Assembly: GCF_013002715.1 (NCBI RefSeq)
Contig: NZ_JABENB010000003.1
Span: 186,001-250,000 of the forward strand
Source of the DNA: Flexivirga aerilata
Lineage (GTDB): Bacteria; Actinomycetota; Actinomycetes; Actinomycetales; Dermatophilaceae
Direction of reading: 5' to 3'
Length of the DNA: 64,000 nt
Shown: positions 35,719-46,484 of the stretch, piece by piece
How positions within the stretch are numbered: the first letter of the stretch is position 1
How the letters are laid out: every line of letters begins with the position of its first letter
Position numbers and translations under genes: made by a program
Notes under the pieces: generated by a model
What the model was told of the DNA's origin: nothing
Seen by the model: only the letters and a program-made list of their open reading frames with translations
The model's database searches: none

Positions 35719-36747
35719 ATGCCCCTCACCTCCCGCATCGTCGCCCTGCCCACGGCGGTGCTTGCTCTGTCCGCCGTTGCGGCATGCGCAAGTGCGGGGT
35801 CGACCGGGGCCGGCGTGACCGGCTCGTCAGGGGCGACACCGAAGTCGTCCGGCGGGATGAAGGCCGGCGGGGGCGGCATGAACATGTCCGCCGCGCCGGC
35901 GTGCACGCCCGTGCCGAAGCCCGCGGCCGCGCCGCGCCGGATCGTCACCATGGACGCCGGTGCCGCCGCGTTCGTGCAGCGGCTCGGAGCCGGCGACCGC
36001 CTGGTGGGCACGGCGGCGCCCGACTTCCGCAGCGCCTTCACGGGCGAGGCGCGCGCCGCACTCGACACGGTGAGGGTGATCGATCCAGGACGTGGCAACC
36101 GGGAGGCGGTGCTCGCCGCGAAACCCGATCTGGTCACCGGCATCTCGGTCTACGAGCTGGACTCCTTCGACGGCAACCCCACCGCGGATCAGTTGCGGCA
36201 GAACGGTATTGCGGCATACGTCGCCTGCCCCTCGACGAGCCCGGTCACCGACCTGACGCCGACCTACAAATACGTCAACGACCTGGCCGCGGTCATCGGC
36301 CGGCCGAGCGCCGGCAGTCAAGTCCTCGCCCAGCTCACGCAGCAGGCCGGTCACCGCTCGGGTGACACCCCGGTGGTGGCACTGTCGGCCGCCCCGACCG
36401 GCGGTCAGGGCATCAGCACCCGCGGGTCGACGAGTCTGGCCAACGGCATCATCACGCTCGCCGGCGGCAGGAACATCGCATCGTCGGTGCGCAGCGACCT
36501 GGCGCAGCTGTCCGCGGAGCAGGTGAGTGTCGCCAACCCGAAGGTGATCGTCGCCGTGAGCGGACTCGGGCCGCAGACCGGCTCGGAACTGGTCGAGGCG
36601 ATCACGGCCAGTCCGCTGCTGCAGAGCACCGAGGCGGTCCGCTCGGGCAACGTCGTGGTGGTCCCGCAGTCCATCCTGCTGTCGCCGAGTCTGCTCAATT
36701 CACAAGCAGTTTCGACGATTGCGGATGCCGTCGCGAAGGCGAAGTGA
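35719..36747 (+). CDS. ABC transporter substrate-binding lipoprotein (FecB/BtuF-like)
   Basis: 342 aa from ATG at 35719. A signal peptide ends in a lipobox, LSAVAAC with Cys23. A linker rich in Gly, Ser and Met follows (GGMKAGGGGMNMS, about 50-62), then a helical-backbone-type binding domain (RIVTMDAGAAAFVQRLGAGDRLVG, split; KPDLVTGIS; LAGGRNIAS). Homologues bind siderophores, haem or cobalamin. The Met-rich linker and the copper genes nearby suggest a copper-related ligand, an inference. It precedes its permease with a 4-bp overlap. Confidence 0.82.
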   Translation: MPLTSRIVALPTAVLALSAVAACASAGSTGAGVTGSSGATPKSSGGMKAGGGGMNMSAAPACTPVPKPAAAPRRIVTMDAGAAAFVQRLGAGDRLVGTAAPDFRSAFTGEARAALDTVRVIDPGRGNREAVLAAKPDLVTGISVYELDSFDGNPTADQLRQNGIAAYVACPSTSPVTDLTPTYKYVNDLAAVIGRPSAGSQVLAQLTQQAGHRSGDTPVVALSAAPTGGQGISTRGSTSLANGIITLAGGRNIASSVRSDLAQLSAEQVSVANPKVIVAVSGLGPQTGSELVEAITASPLLQSTEAVRSGNVVVVPQSILLSPSLLNSQAVSTIADAVAKAK

Positions 36748-37776
36748 ACCGCTCGGGGCTGTTGCGCGCTCCCGCTGCCGGCGCTTCTCGCCGCCGGCGG
36801 AGTCGCACTGATCCTGTCGGCGGTCGTGGCCACCGGCGTCGGCGCGGTCCACGTCGCTCCGGCCGACGTCGTCGCAGGTCTCTGGCGTGGCGCGACCGGT
36901 GCAGACCGCACGGGACCCTACGACTTCATCGTGTGGAACCTGCGCGCGCCGCGCGTGCTCGAGGCGATCTTCGTGGGTGCCGGCCTCGCGCTGGCCGGCG
37001 CGATCGCCCAGGCCGTCGTCGGCAACCCGATCGCCGACCCCTACGTCCTGGGGCTCTCGTCCGGTGCGGGGCTCGGCGCGGTCGCGGTCATCACGACCTT
37101 CGGTGTGGGGGTGGCGGGCTCGCTGAGTCTGCCGGCGGCGGCCTTCGCGACCGCCCTGCTCACCGGGCTCCTGGTGCTGCTCCTCGCCAGATCCGGTCCG
37201 CGTCTTGACCCGAGTCGCCTTGTGATGGTTGGCATTTCGGTCGGCAGCCTGCTCGCCGGGATCACCTCGTTCCTGCTGTTGCGCAGCGGCAACGGCGACG
37301 CGGCGAGGCAGGTGATGTTCTGGCTGCTGGGCAGTCTGTCGGGTGCGCAGTGGCGGCTGGTGGTCATCAGCGCGCCCCTCGTCCTGCTGGCCGGCTGCTT
37401 CGCCCTGCTGCGCGCCGGCCGGCTCAACCTCTTGTCGCTCGGCGACGACTCCGCTGCGGCACTCGGCATGCGACCGGCCCGCGCCCGTGCCGGATTCTTC
37501 GCTCTCGCAGCGTTTCTCACCGGCGTGGTGGTCGCCGTCTCGGGCACGATCGGCTTCGTCGGTCTGGTGATGCCGGCCTTCGCGCGCGTGCTCGTCGGTG
37601 CGGACCACCGACGGGTCCTTCCTGTGGCTGCGCTGCTCGGGGCGTTGCTGGTGCTGCTCGCGGACACCGCGGCACGCACGGTCCTCGCGCCCACCGAGCT
37701 GCCCATCGGGATCCTCACCGCATTCGTCGGAGTGCCCGTCTTCGTGCTCGCGGTGCGTCGGCAGGCGGCGCCGTGA
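36744..37776 (+). pseudogene. FecCD-family ABC permease with a frameshifted N-terminus
   Basis: From 36826 the frame encodes a 316-aa FecCD permease with about nine membrane helices ([49 protein letters not shown]). The first helix and natural start are in other frames. GTG at 36744 (overlapping the lipoprotein stop) gives NRSGLLRAP, and the coding then shifts near 36768 to LPALLAAGGVALILSAVV. In the permease frame, no start codon lies between the upstream stop at 36745 and GTG 36826. It is either a real frameshift or an internal start that drops helix 1. Confidence 0.7.
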
Positions 37777-38547
37777 CCATGCTCCGGATCGAGGGTCTGG
37801 TGGCCGGCTGGGGGAGCCGCACCGTGCTCCACGACGTGACCGTGACGGTGCCGGCCGGTGCCTTCACGGCGGTCGTCGGACCCAACGGAAGTGGCAAATT
37901 CACGCTGCTCGCAACACTTTTCGGCGGACTCACGCCATACGCCGGCACGGTGCGACTGGGGAGCACGACCTGCTCGGCATGCCCCCGCGGCAGCGCGCCC
38001 GGCGCGTCGGCGTGCTGACCCAGCAGCCCCCGCTCGGCCACGACTTCACCGCCGCCGAGATGGTGTTGCTCGGCCGGACACCCCATCTCGGTCTGTTCGC
38101 GCGGCCGACCGACTCCGACCATGCCCGCGTCCGATCCTGTATGGCGCAAACGGGCACCGCAGACCTCGCACCTCGCCCCATGTCCACCCTCTCCGGCGGT
38201 GAGCGGCAGCGTGTGCTGCTGGCGCGCGCACTGGCGCAGGAGCCGGACCTGCTGGTGCTGGACGAGCCGATCAATCACCTCGACCCCGGTCATCAGCTCG
38301 ACGTGCTGGAGCTGGCTCCGGGGCCGGTCTCACCACGATCGCCGCGCTGCACTCCCTCGACCTGGCGGCGCTCTACGCCGACCAGGTGATCGTGCTGCAC
38401 GGCGGCCGAGTCCGGGCGGCCGGCTCCGCGGCCGACGTGCTGACGCCCGGCCTGGTCCGCGACGTCTTCGGCATCGCCATCGAGGCGGTCGCCGACAGCC
38501 ACGGCCGGCGACGGCTGCTGACGATGCCGTCGTCGCCCGCCAGGTAG
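37773..38547 (+). pseudogene. ABC transporter ATPase, broken by two frameshifts
   Basis: Three consecutive frames give one FecE/BtuD-like ATPase. The first (37773 to about 37960) has [19 protein letters not shown] and Walker [10 protein letters not shown], with Phe for the invariant Ser/Thr. The second (to about 38320) has [35 protein letters not shown] and [12 protein letters not shown]. The third, to the stop at 38547, has [20 protein letters not shown]. Two shifts plus a damaged nucleotide-binding loop indicate real decay. GTG 37773 overlaps the permease stop. Confidence 0.8.
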
Positions 38548-38578
38548 ATTTGGCCCGCACCACCAAGGAGGGAAAACA

Positions 38579-38938
38579 GTGCGGCGCAGCCACGGAGGAC
38601 TCGAGGCGGAGGTGCTCCGGCTCCTGTGGTCCTACGACGAACCGGTCACCAGCCGGGTGCTCTGGGACGCCTTCGACGACGACGAACGTCCCGCGCGCAC
38701 AACGCTGCTCACCGTGCTGAGCCGTCTGGAGGCCAAGGGCCAGGTGCAGCGGGTCGCCGGCCCGGGCGGCGCGTTGTTCAGCGCGACCCGCACCGACGCT
38801 GCGCAGGCTGCCGACACGATGACGGAGACCCTCGACCACGTGACCGATCGTCAGGCCGCTCTGACCCATTTCGCCGGTCAGCTCGACGGTGCCGACCTCG
38901 ATCTCCTCCGGCGGGTGCTCGGGGACAGCGGCACGTGA
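38579..38938 (+). CDS. BlaI/MecI/CopY-family transcriptional repressor
   Basis: 119 aa from GTG at 38579, with AAGGAGGG upstream. The winged-helix domain (GLEAEVLRLLWSYDEPVTSRVLWDA, split; TTLLTVLSRLEAKGQV) is followed by a helical dimerisation tail (LDHVTDRQAALTHFAGQL). The family represses beta-lactamase or copper genes through TACA/TGTA palindromes. The stop overlaps the M56 gene start as GTGA, the usual BlaI-M56 pair. Candidate sites lie at 35676-35690 and 41927-41937. Confidence 0.88.
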   Translation: MRRSHGGLEAEVLRLLWSYDEPVTSRVLWDAFDDDERPARTTLLTVLSRLEAKGQVQRVAGPGGALFSATRTDAAQAADTMTETLDHVTDRQAALTHFAGQLDGADLDLLRRVLGDSGT

Positions 38939-39369
38939 TCCGGCTGGTCTACGTCCTCGCCCCGCTGGCGGTCGCCTTCGGCGTGATACTCGCTGCGCCA
39001 TACGCGCTGCGGTCGGAGCGGTGGGGCGTGCGCCACCCCGACCTCGCGATCGGCGCCTGGGTGTCGCTCATCGTGGCCGGCTGCGCGTTGTTCGCCCTGA
39101 GCCTCGTCGCGGCGCTCGTGCTGGCGCTCGTCAGCGCCGGACGCCATCACCACAACACCTGGCTCGGACCGACCGCGGTGACGATCCTCGCCTGGACGGG
39201 TCTGGCCGCGGTCGGCGCGCTGATTGCTCTGGTGGCAGCGCGATTCGAGCCCATGTCGCGCGCCGAGCGGGCCACCGACCTCCAGCTGGAGCTGCTGGCG
39301 GCGCGCTCGGGATATGCGCGCGACGAGATCGGCGGCATCCCGGTGGTGTATGTCGACGGCAGCCGCCGC

Positions 39370-39371
<2 letters not shown>
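38935..39371 (+). pseudogene. M56-family membrane protease, 3' end deleted
   Basis: About 145 codons from GTG at 38935. Two or three N-terminal helices are visible (LAPLAVAFGVILAAPYAL; GAWVSLIVAGCALFALSLVA; VTILAWTGLAAVGALIALVA). The reading then reaches GGIPVVYVDGSRR, a point before the HEXXH zinc site, which is missing. The next bases are the antisense of copA codons, so a deletion joined the 3' parts of two convergent genes. Without the catalytic site it cannot act as the BlaI-cleaving sensor protease. Confidence 0.72.
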
Positions 39372-40565
<1,194 letters not shown>

Positions 40566-41914
40566 GGGGTGCGGTGTGGTCGCGCGCAGCAGGAGGGTGA
40601 CGACGCCGCCGAGCACCATCAGGATCGGCCCGAGCATGTTGAGCGTCATGTGCAGTGCCATGTGCACGCTGAACTCCACCCCGGCGTAAGGGCCCATGCC
40701 TGAGGACGTCGAGACCGCGACGACCAGCCAGCCGAGCACCCAGGAGACGGTGCGGCAGACCGGCCAGCGGTCGCCCCGCCGGTGGAGCCGTCGCACCGCG
40801 AGCAGATAGCCGCCGATCGCGACCGTCGCGAAGGTGATGAAGAGCAGGTTCGGGCGCCAGTCCGCCAGGTAGGTCGCCAGGCCCCGCGCCCGGGTGACGT
40901 CGAAGCCGAGAAAGTTCTGCGCGATGGAGGTCGGCTCGAAATACTTCGGCGGCGGGATGCGTCCCATCAGCACGATCACGCCGGCGACCAGCAGGCCGGC
41001 GGCACCGGCCGCCTCCCAGCGCACCGGCCGGACCCGGACGAGTGCCACGATGGCGAGCAGCAGCGCGATCTTCAGCGTGAAGAGCCGACCGGTCCAGGTC
41101 GCCCACGGTGCGCCGCCGGCGAGCTCGAAGAGGCAGATCACCAGGTCGGCGGCGACTGCCACACCGGCGAAAGCCGAGCACCACGAACGCATTCGGCGTG
41201 CGCTCACCTCGTGCTGCAGCAGTTGCGGCTGGGTGACGGCGACCATCAGCAGGCCGATCAGGCCGGCCAGCGCCGCGAGGCGAACATCGCCGCGTCACCG
41301 CCGAAGTCGTGATTGGGCCCGACGAGCACCTGGGTGACCAGCGCCGGCGCGAGCACGCCGACCAGGACCGTCGGCAGCGCGAACGCCACGATCTCCCACT
41401 TCGCGGCGAGCAGCGCCATGGCTGCGCTGACGAAGGCGAGCACGGCGACCACCATCCACGCCCTTGGCAGGTAGGCGGCTTGCGCGAGGTAGCCGACCGC
41501 ACCGTCCCGGCCGAGGGTGTCGAGCCCTTGCCCGGACGCGTCGGCGCTGTCGACGAAGACCAGGGCGACCGCGGTGACGCCCCACTGCAGGGACGCCCAC
41601 AGGGCCGGCTGCAGCTCCTGGTCACGGCCGACCGCGAGCCGGTTGCCGCCGCGCCGGACGCGGAGGAAGGCCACGGTGAGCCAGACGCCGAGCGCGTATG
41701 CCGACGAGAGGTATGCCGCCAGCTGCAGCACGGCACTGGTCAGCGCCGTCGGCAGCCCCGGAGAGGACAGGTGGACCGGCGTGTAGCCCCCGTCGCCCAG
41801 CAGCACGACTCCGACGACCAGCACCAGCAGGGGCAGGAGAAGCGCGTAGGGAGCCGCCGGTCGGGCGGCCGAGGGCTCCTGCGCCGTTCCGGCGCTGCTC
41901 GGCTGGGCTTCCAC
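40566..41914 (-). pseudogene. CopD-CtaG type copper membrane protein, frameshifted and fused to the copA remnant
   Basis: The likely start is GTG at 41914 (EAQPSSAGTAQEPSAARP, then helices LLLPLLVLVVGVVLLG). The CopD-like part ends with HDFGGDAAMFA. The frame then shifts near 41280 and continues as LAGLIGLLMVAVTQPQLLQ. The following CtaG-like part (MGPYAGVEFSVHMALHMTLNML, split) stops short and runs in frame into copA at RGTVDTSPMTGES, so the C-terminal part of CtaG is gone. Such proteins handle copper for import or cytochrome oxidase assembly. Confidence 0.7.
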
Positions 41915-41926
41915 GAGCGCAGATTT

Positions 41927-41937
41927 TACAGTTTGTA
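41927..41937. promoter_or_regulatory. Palindrome upstream of the copD/ctaG remnant (BlaI/CopY-like box)
   Basis: TACA-GTT-TGTA, 13 bp before the probable GTG start at 41914. It shares TGTAGAAC with the palindrome at 35676-35690. It probably marks a regulon of the BlaI/CopY protein at 38579. Confidence 0.5.
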
Positions 41938-42000
41938 GAACGCCCGTCACCGGCCGGGCCGCGGGCGCAGCGGTTGCGCCGTCATACCGCATTAGATAAT

Positions 42001-42012
42001 ATCTGCGCAGAT
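42001..42012. promoter_or_regulatory. 12-bp palindrome upstream of the CDF gene
   Basis: ATCTGCGCAGAT, a perfect inverted repeat flanked by AT-rich ATAAT and GAAGATAT, 41 bp before the CDF start. The shape resembles operators of ArsR/SmtB metal sensors, but no such regulator is encoded in the window. Confidence 0.4.
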
Positions 42013-42053
42013 GTGAAGATATGAAGTGATCACTACGACTGAGGAGCGTGGGT

Positions 42054-42947
42054 ATGAGCGCCGGACACAACCACTCACACGCCGGAGGTGTGCACCGCTG
42101 GCGGCTGCAGGTCTCCTTCGTGCTGGTCTTCGGCTTCTTCTTCGTCGAACTCGTCTACGGCCTGATCGCCGGCTCGCTGGCGCTGCTCAGCGACGCCGGG
42201 CACATGGCAGCCGATGTCGTCGCGCTCGGTGCCGCGCTCGTGGCGACCCGGCTGGCGAGCAAACCCGCGGGCGAGCGGCGCACCTATGGCTACTACCGCG
42301 CCGAATTGTTCGCCTCCGGGCTCGCCGTGCTGCTCATGCTCGGCGTCTCGGTCTTCATCGTGGTCGAGGCGATCGGCCGCATCGGCAGCACGCCCGAGGT
42401 GCAGACCGGGCCGGTGCTGATCGTCGGCAGCCTCGGACTGCTGGTCAACCTGATCGCCCTCGGTCTGCTGCGCGCCGGCTCCGGCGAGAGCATCAACGTC
42501 AAGGGCGCCTATCTGGAGGTGCTGGCCGACACCCTTGGCTCGGTCGGTGTGATCGTGTCGGGCATCGCCGTCGCGATGACATCGAATCCGTTGTGGGACA
42601 CCGTGATTGCGCTCTTCATCGGCGGCTTCGTCGCGGTGCGCGCCATCATCCTGGGGCGCGAGGTGCTGTCCGTCCTCGGCCAGCAGGCGCCGGCCGAGGT
42701 GCCCCCGGCGCAGGTGCAGGAGGCGCTGGAGGAGGTGCCCGGCGTGACCGCCGTGCACGACCTGCACGTATGGCGCCTCACCTCCGGCATGGACGTCGTC
42801 ACCGCCCACATCGTCGCCACCGACGACGAGTCGCACCCAGTGCTCGACCGTGCCCGGGCGATGCTCGCCGACCGCTTCCACGTCGAGCACGCAACCCTGC
42901 AGGTCGAGCCGGCCGCACACGTCGGGTGCGACGCCGTCGGCTGGTGA
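42054..42947 (+). CDS. Cation diffusion facilitator (CzcD/ZitB-like metal exporter)
   Basis: 297 aa from ATG at 42054, with GAGGAG upstream. A His-rich N-terminus (GHNHSHAGGVH) is followed by six membrane helices. TM2 has the metal site LSDAGHMAADV. The TM5 site reads YLEVLADTLGS, with Glu where zinc CDFs usually have His, so the metal preference is uncertain. The C-terminal cytoplasmic domain (about 205-290) has HDLHVWRLTSGM. It moves Zn2+ or another divalent cation out of the cytoplasm against protons. Confidence 0.9.
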   Translation: MSAGHNHSHAGGVHRWRLQVSFVLVFGFFFVELVYGLIAGSLALLSDAGHMAADVVALGAALVATRLASKPAGERRTYGYYRAELFASGLAVLLMLGVSVFIVVEAIGRIGSTPEVQTGPVLIVGSLGLLVNLIALGLLRAGSGESINVKGAYLEVLADTLGSVGVIVSGIAVAMTSNPLWDTVIALFIGGFVAVRAIILGREVLSVLGQQAPAEVPPAQVQEALEEVPGVTAVHDLHVWRLTSGMDVVTAHIVATDDESHPVLDRARAMLADRFHVEHATLQVEPAAHVGCDAVGW

Positions 42948-42948
42948 G

Positions 42949-43452
42949 CTACCAGGCGAGGTCCTCGCGGGTCGGCACGAACGGCTCCCAGAGCAGTCGC
43001 ATGCCGGCCTCGTCGGGCGTCAGGTCGGCCTTGCGCTGGTTGCACGGCACGCACGCGGCCACGGCGTTCTCCCACGAGGTCGCACCGCCGCGCGACTTCG
43101 GCAGGACATGGTCCATGGTCGTCGCGGTCGGCTGGCCGCAGTAGGCGCACTGGCCGTGATCGCGCTTGAGCACGCCGGCCTGGCTGTAGGTCGGGGTGCC
43201 GTGCGAGAACTGCTCCCAGGTGATCTTCACGCCCACTTCGGTGAGCTTGATCCCGCCGCGCTTGGCGTAGGCCCACGTCATCTTCACGTAGCGGACCAGC
43301 CGCAGCACGGTCGGCTTGGGGAAGGGACCGAAGGTCTCCTCGGGGTGTGACTCCTCGACCGTGGCGACACCGCGCCACAGCATGTTCATGGCGTGTTTGA
43401 TCGACACCGTGTGCAACGGCTCGTATCCCGCGTTGAGCACGAGCACCGACAT
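42949..43452 (-). CDS. HNH endonuclease domain protein
   Basis: 167 aa from ATG at 43452, with AAGGAGG upstream. It starts SVLVLNAGYEPLHTVS, the N-terminus typical of a widespread actinobacterial HNH protein. The nuclease fold is at about residues 108-150: CAYCGQP, then DHVLPKSRGG, then CVPCNQRKAD. It is a stand-alone chromosomal nuclease of unknown role, common in actinobacteria. It ends 2 bp from the CDF stop (convergent). Confidence 0.85.
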   Translation of the reverse strand: MSVLVLNAGYEPLHTVSIKHAMNMLWRGVATVEESHPEETFGPFPKPTVLRLVRYVKMTWAYAKRGGIKLTEVGVKITWEQFSHGTPTYSQAGVLKRDHGQCAYCGQPTATTMDHVLPKSRGGATSWENAVAACVPCNQRKADLTPDEAGMRLLWEPFVPTREDLAW

Positions 43453-43573
43453 GGCAGACCTCCTTCCAGGAGGAATGGTCACCGGTCAACGGGTCGATTG
43501 CGAGCCATTATCCGCGAACTCTGGCCAAACTCTGCGCTTTTTGTCCGGTTCTTCTCGGCTCATCGGCGCCCGA

Positions 43574-44107
43574 TCAGTCGCCGAGCACCTCGATCAGCGG
43601 GGCGTAGAGCTCCATGATGCTGAGCGCCTTGCGGTGTTCGTCCGGCGTCGAGCCGGCGCAGCCGGGCGCCCACACCCGGGTCGCGATGCCGCTGTCGGCG
43701 ATCGCCAGCGCGGTCGACAGCACACAGCAGTCGGTGGCGACGCCGACCAGGTCGACCGACTGCGCGGGGCCGATCGCCTCGCGCAGCGCCGGGCCCCACT
43801 TGCCGAACGTCGTCGCGTCGACGACCGGGACACCACGAAGCGCCGGGGCGACCCGCGGGTCGAACGCATAGCTGGGGGAGTCCGGCGGCTGCAGTGCGAA
43901 CGGCCAGCGCTCGAAGTAGGCCTGCCATGCGCCCTCCGGATGCAGCGGCGCGACGTAGCGCGTCGCGACGATCGTCCCGTCATACGCAGTGATGCGCTGG
44001 ACGATCCGCGGCACCACCTCCTCCGCCATCGGCGAGCCCCACGGGCTCGTCGCGTCGGTGAAGATGCGCTGGACGTCGATCACGATCAGCGCGGACGAGT
44101 CGGGCAT
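43574..44107 (-). CDS. Isochorismatase-like cysteine hydrolase
   Basis: 177 aa. The catalytic triad is visible: Asp in LIVIDVQ (residue 10), Lys in TTFGKWG near 102, and Cys in VATDCCVLS near 126. The family hydrolyses amides or vinyl ethers such as nicotinamide, isochorismate or N-carbamoyl compounds. The substrate cannot be inferred from the context. It is divergent from the glutamine amidotransferase gene. Confidence 0.85.
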   Translation of the reverse strand: MPDSSALIVIDVQRIFTDATSPWGSPMAEEVVPRIVQRITAYDGTIVATRYVAPLHPEGAWQAYFERWPFALQPPDSPSYAFDPRVAPALRGVPVVDATTFGKWGPALREAIGPAQSVDLVGVATDCCVLSTALAIADSGIATRVWAPGCAGSTPDEHRKALSIMELYAPLIEVLGD

Positions 44108-44208
44108 GTCCGCACCTTACGCAGCGACCCGGGTCCGGAAGGGCCGACGAGTGAGCGCATGATGTATCGACGGTGAATTCGGCTCCGTCGAAAGGTGATG
44201 GGACGCTC

Positions 44209-45033
44209 ATGTGTCGACTGCTCGGTTGGTCCTCGGACCGCCCGGTGACGGTGTCGGAGGTGCTCGGTGCACCGGCTCTCGCCCGCCTGCAGGAGCTGGC
44301 GACCGTGCACGCGCAGGGCTGGGGGATGGCCTGGTATGCCGAGGGTAATCCCGAATTGCACTGGCATCGCTCGATATCCGCCGCCGGCGACGACGGCGAC
44401 TTCCTGCGGTTCGTGCAGGAGACGCCGAGCACCCGTGGTCTGCTGCACCTGCGACTGGCGACGCCGGGGCTCGGGCTCGACCTGGTCGACACCCACCCGT
44501 TCGTCGCGGGCGGCCTCGCCTTCGCGCACAACGGTGCGATCGCCCCGATCGACAAGCTCGAGCTGCTCCTGCCACCCGGTGCCGACGAGCCCGCCGGCAC
44601 CACCGACAGCGAGCGCTACTTCGCCCGGCTGCGCGGCAACCTCGGCCACAAGCAGGGCGGCGCCGCCGTCGCGCGAGCGGCCGGACGGGTGCTCTCGCGC
44701 ATCCGGTGGCACGGGATGACGACCAACAGTCTCAACGCGCTGCTGCTCACCCCGCGTGAGCTGCACCTGATCAGCCTGCACGACCCGGAGGCCGAGCCGC
44801 AGGACGTGCAGGTCTGGCCGGCGGATTACCCGACGCACCCGCCATACCTCGACCTGGACCTGTTGCAGCGCGACGGGCTCGCGGTGGTCGCCTCCAGTGG
44901 CATCCTGCGTGAGGAGGCCGGTACGACGAAGGTCGACCCGGCGAGCGTGGTCACCCTGGACGACGTCGGTCGCGTCGTGCGCACCAGTCAGATCACCGAA
45001 CGCATCGTCAACCCGCTGCGACGCAGCGCCTGA
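44209..45033 (+). CDS. Class II glutamine amidotransferase
   Basis: 274 aa; ATG at 44209 puts Cys2 (CRLLGW) as the N-terminal nucleophile after Met removal, which decides the start. Other N-terminal nucleophile hydrolase features: HAQGWGMAWY near residue 34, HLRLATPG near 83, and FAHNGAI near 105. It is close to the YafJ/EgtC group. EgtC trims gamma-glutamyl groups in ergothioneine synthesis, but no egt genes are adjacent, so the substrate is open. It is followed 20 bp later by fdhD. Confidence 0.85.
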   Translation: MCRLLGWSSDRPVTVSEVLGAPALARLQELATVHAQGWGMAWYAEGNPELHWHRSISAAGDDGDFLRFVQETPSTRGLLHLRLATPGLGLDLVDTHPFVAGGLAFAHNGAIAPIDKLELLLPPGADEPAGTTDSERYFARLRGNLGHKQGGAAVARAAGRVLSRIRWHGMTTNSLNALLLTPRELHLISLHDPEAEPQDVQVWPADYPTHPPYLDLDLLQRDGLAVVASSGILREEAGTTKVDPASVVTLDDVGRVVRTSQITERIVNPLRRSA

Positions 45034-45053
45034 AGGGGCGGAGGTCCCCGCCG

Positions 45054-45872
45054 ATGGGCCGAATCACCAGCAGACACAAGGTGCTCCGCATCGACCTCGA
45101 CCACGGCGAGACCCGCCGGGTCGAGACGGTCGCGGTCGAGGAGCCGTTGGAGATCAGGGTCGGCGACGAGGTGCTGACCGTGACGATGCGCACCCCCGGG
45201 CACGACATCGAACTCGCGCACGGCCTGTTGCAGGCCGAGGGCGTGATCACCGCTCGTGACGACGTGCAGGTGGCGCGCTACTGCGCCGACACCGAGCAGA
45301 TGAACGTGCTGCAGGTGCTGTTGCGCGGGGCTGCGGCGGTGCCGACGACGGCGCAGCGCAGCCTCATCTCGCACGGCGGTTGCGGGCTGTGCGGCAAGAC
45401 GAGCATCGACGCGATCGCGCAGTCGCCGGCGTTCGGCGGCGGGCCGGCCCGGTCCGACCTGCGCGTGCCGGCCGAGCGCATCGCGCAACTGCCGGACCTG
45501 CTGCGGGAGGGGCAGGAGGTGTTCGAACGGACCGGCGGGGTGCACGCGGCCGGGCTGTTCGGCCTGGAGGGGCCGGCGCGCGTCATACGGGAGGACATCG
45601 GGCGGCACAACGCGGTGGACAAGGTCACCGGATGGGCGCTGCTGGAGCAGGAGCCCACCGACGACAAGATCCTGATGGTCTCCTCGCGGGCGTCCTTCGA
45701 GATCGTGCAGAAGACCGCGATGGCCGGCATCGGGGTGCTCGCCTGCGTCTCGGCGCCGTCGAGCCTCGCGATCGAGGCCGCGGAGGAGCTCGGCATCACG
45801 CTCATCGCCTACACCCGCGGTCGCCGGATGACCGTGTGCAGCCACCCCGACCGGGTGGTCGTCCCGTCGTGA
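45054..45872 (+). CDS. fdhD: FdhD, formate dehydrogenase sulfurtransferase
   Basis: 272 aa. FdhD passes sulfur from a cysteine desulfurase to the molybdenum cofactor of formate dehydrogenase. The family motif GGCGLCGK (CxxC, near residue 108) is present, with EDIGRHNAVDKV and SSRASFEIVQK. No formate dehydrogenase subunit is in the window, so its client is encoded elsewhere. The start at 45054 lies 20 bp after the amidotransferase gene. Confidence 0.92.
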   Translation: MGRITSRHKVLRIDLDHGETRRVETVAVEEPLEIRVGDEVLTVTMRTPGHDIELAHGLLQAEGVITARDDVQVARYCADTEQMNVLQVLLRGAAAVPTTAQRSLISHGGCGLCGKTSIDAIAQSPAFGGGPARSDLRVPAERIAQLPDLLREGQEVFERTGGVHAAGLFGLEGPARVIREDIGRHNAVDKVTGWALLEQEPTDDKILMVSSRASFEIVQKTAMAGIGVLACVSAPSSLAIEAAEELGITLIAYTRGRRMTVCSHPDRVVVPS

Positions 45873-45899
45873 GCAGGGTGACCGCTTAGCATCGGGGGC

Positions 45900-46484
45900 G
45901 TGAACGAGGACCTGCGGTCGCTGCGCGCGCAGCTGTGGACGGTGCCCAACCTGCTGTCCGTCGCGCGCCTCATCGGGGTCCCGGTCTTCCTGTGGCTGAT
46001 CGCCACGCGTCACGACCTGTGGGCGTTCTGGGTGCTGGTGATCTCCGGGGTCACCGACTACCTCGACGGTCAGATCGCCCGCCGCTTCGGTCAGGTGACC
46101 CGCCTCGGGCAGCTGCTCGACCCGCTCGCCGACCGCCTCTACATCCTCTCCACGATCGTCGCGCTCGCCTGGCGCAGCATGATCCCCTGGTGGCTGGTCG
46201 TGGCCCTGCTGGCCCGTGAGGTGATGGTTTTCGCGCTGGGCCCGACCCTGCGCAAGCACCAGCTGCCGATCCCGCCGGTCCACTTCATCGGCAAGGCGGC
46301 CACGTTCTGCCTGATCTACGGGTTCCCGCTCGTGCTGCTCGGCAGCCTGGACAACGGGTGGGGACACACCGGCCGGGTTGTCGGCTGGGCGTTCGTCTGG
46401 TGGGGCACCGCGCTCTACTGGCTCGCCGGCCTCATGTATGTCGGGCAGGTCCGCGGCATGGTGCAGCGGGTCCGCACCGCATGA
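45900..46484 (+). CDS. CDP-alcohol phosphatidyltransferase (PgsA2-like)
   Basis: 194 aa, GTG at 45900. It has the CDP-alcohol phosphotransferase signature DYLDGQIARRFGQVTRLGQ (start) and LLDPLADR, with Asp residues in the usual spacing, and four to six membrane helices. It makes phosphatidylglycerol-phosphate or cardiolipin from CDP-diacylglycerol. The position matches M. tuberculosis pgsA2 (Rv1822) upstream of the DUF881 genes. It overlaps the next gene by ATGA. Confidence 0.88.
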   Translation: MNEDLRSLRAQLWTVPNLLSVARLIGVPVFLWLIATRHDLWAFWVLVISGVTDYLDGQIARRFGQVTRLGQLLDPLADRLYILSTIVALAWRSMIPWWLVVALLAREVMVFALGPTLRKHQLPIPPVHFIGKAATFCLIYGFPLVLLGSLDNGWGHTGRVVGWAFVWWGTALYWLAGLMYVGQVRGMVQRVRTA

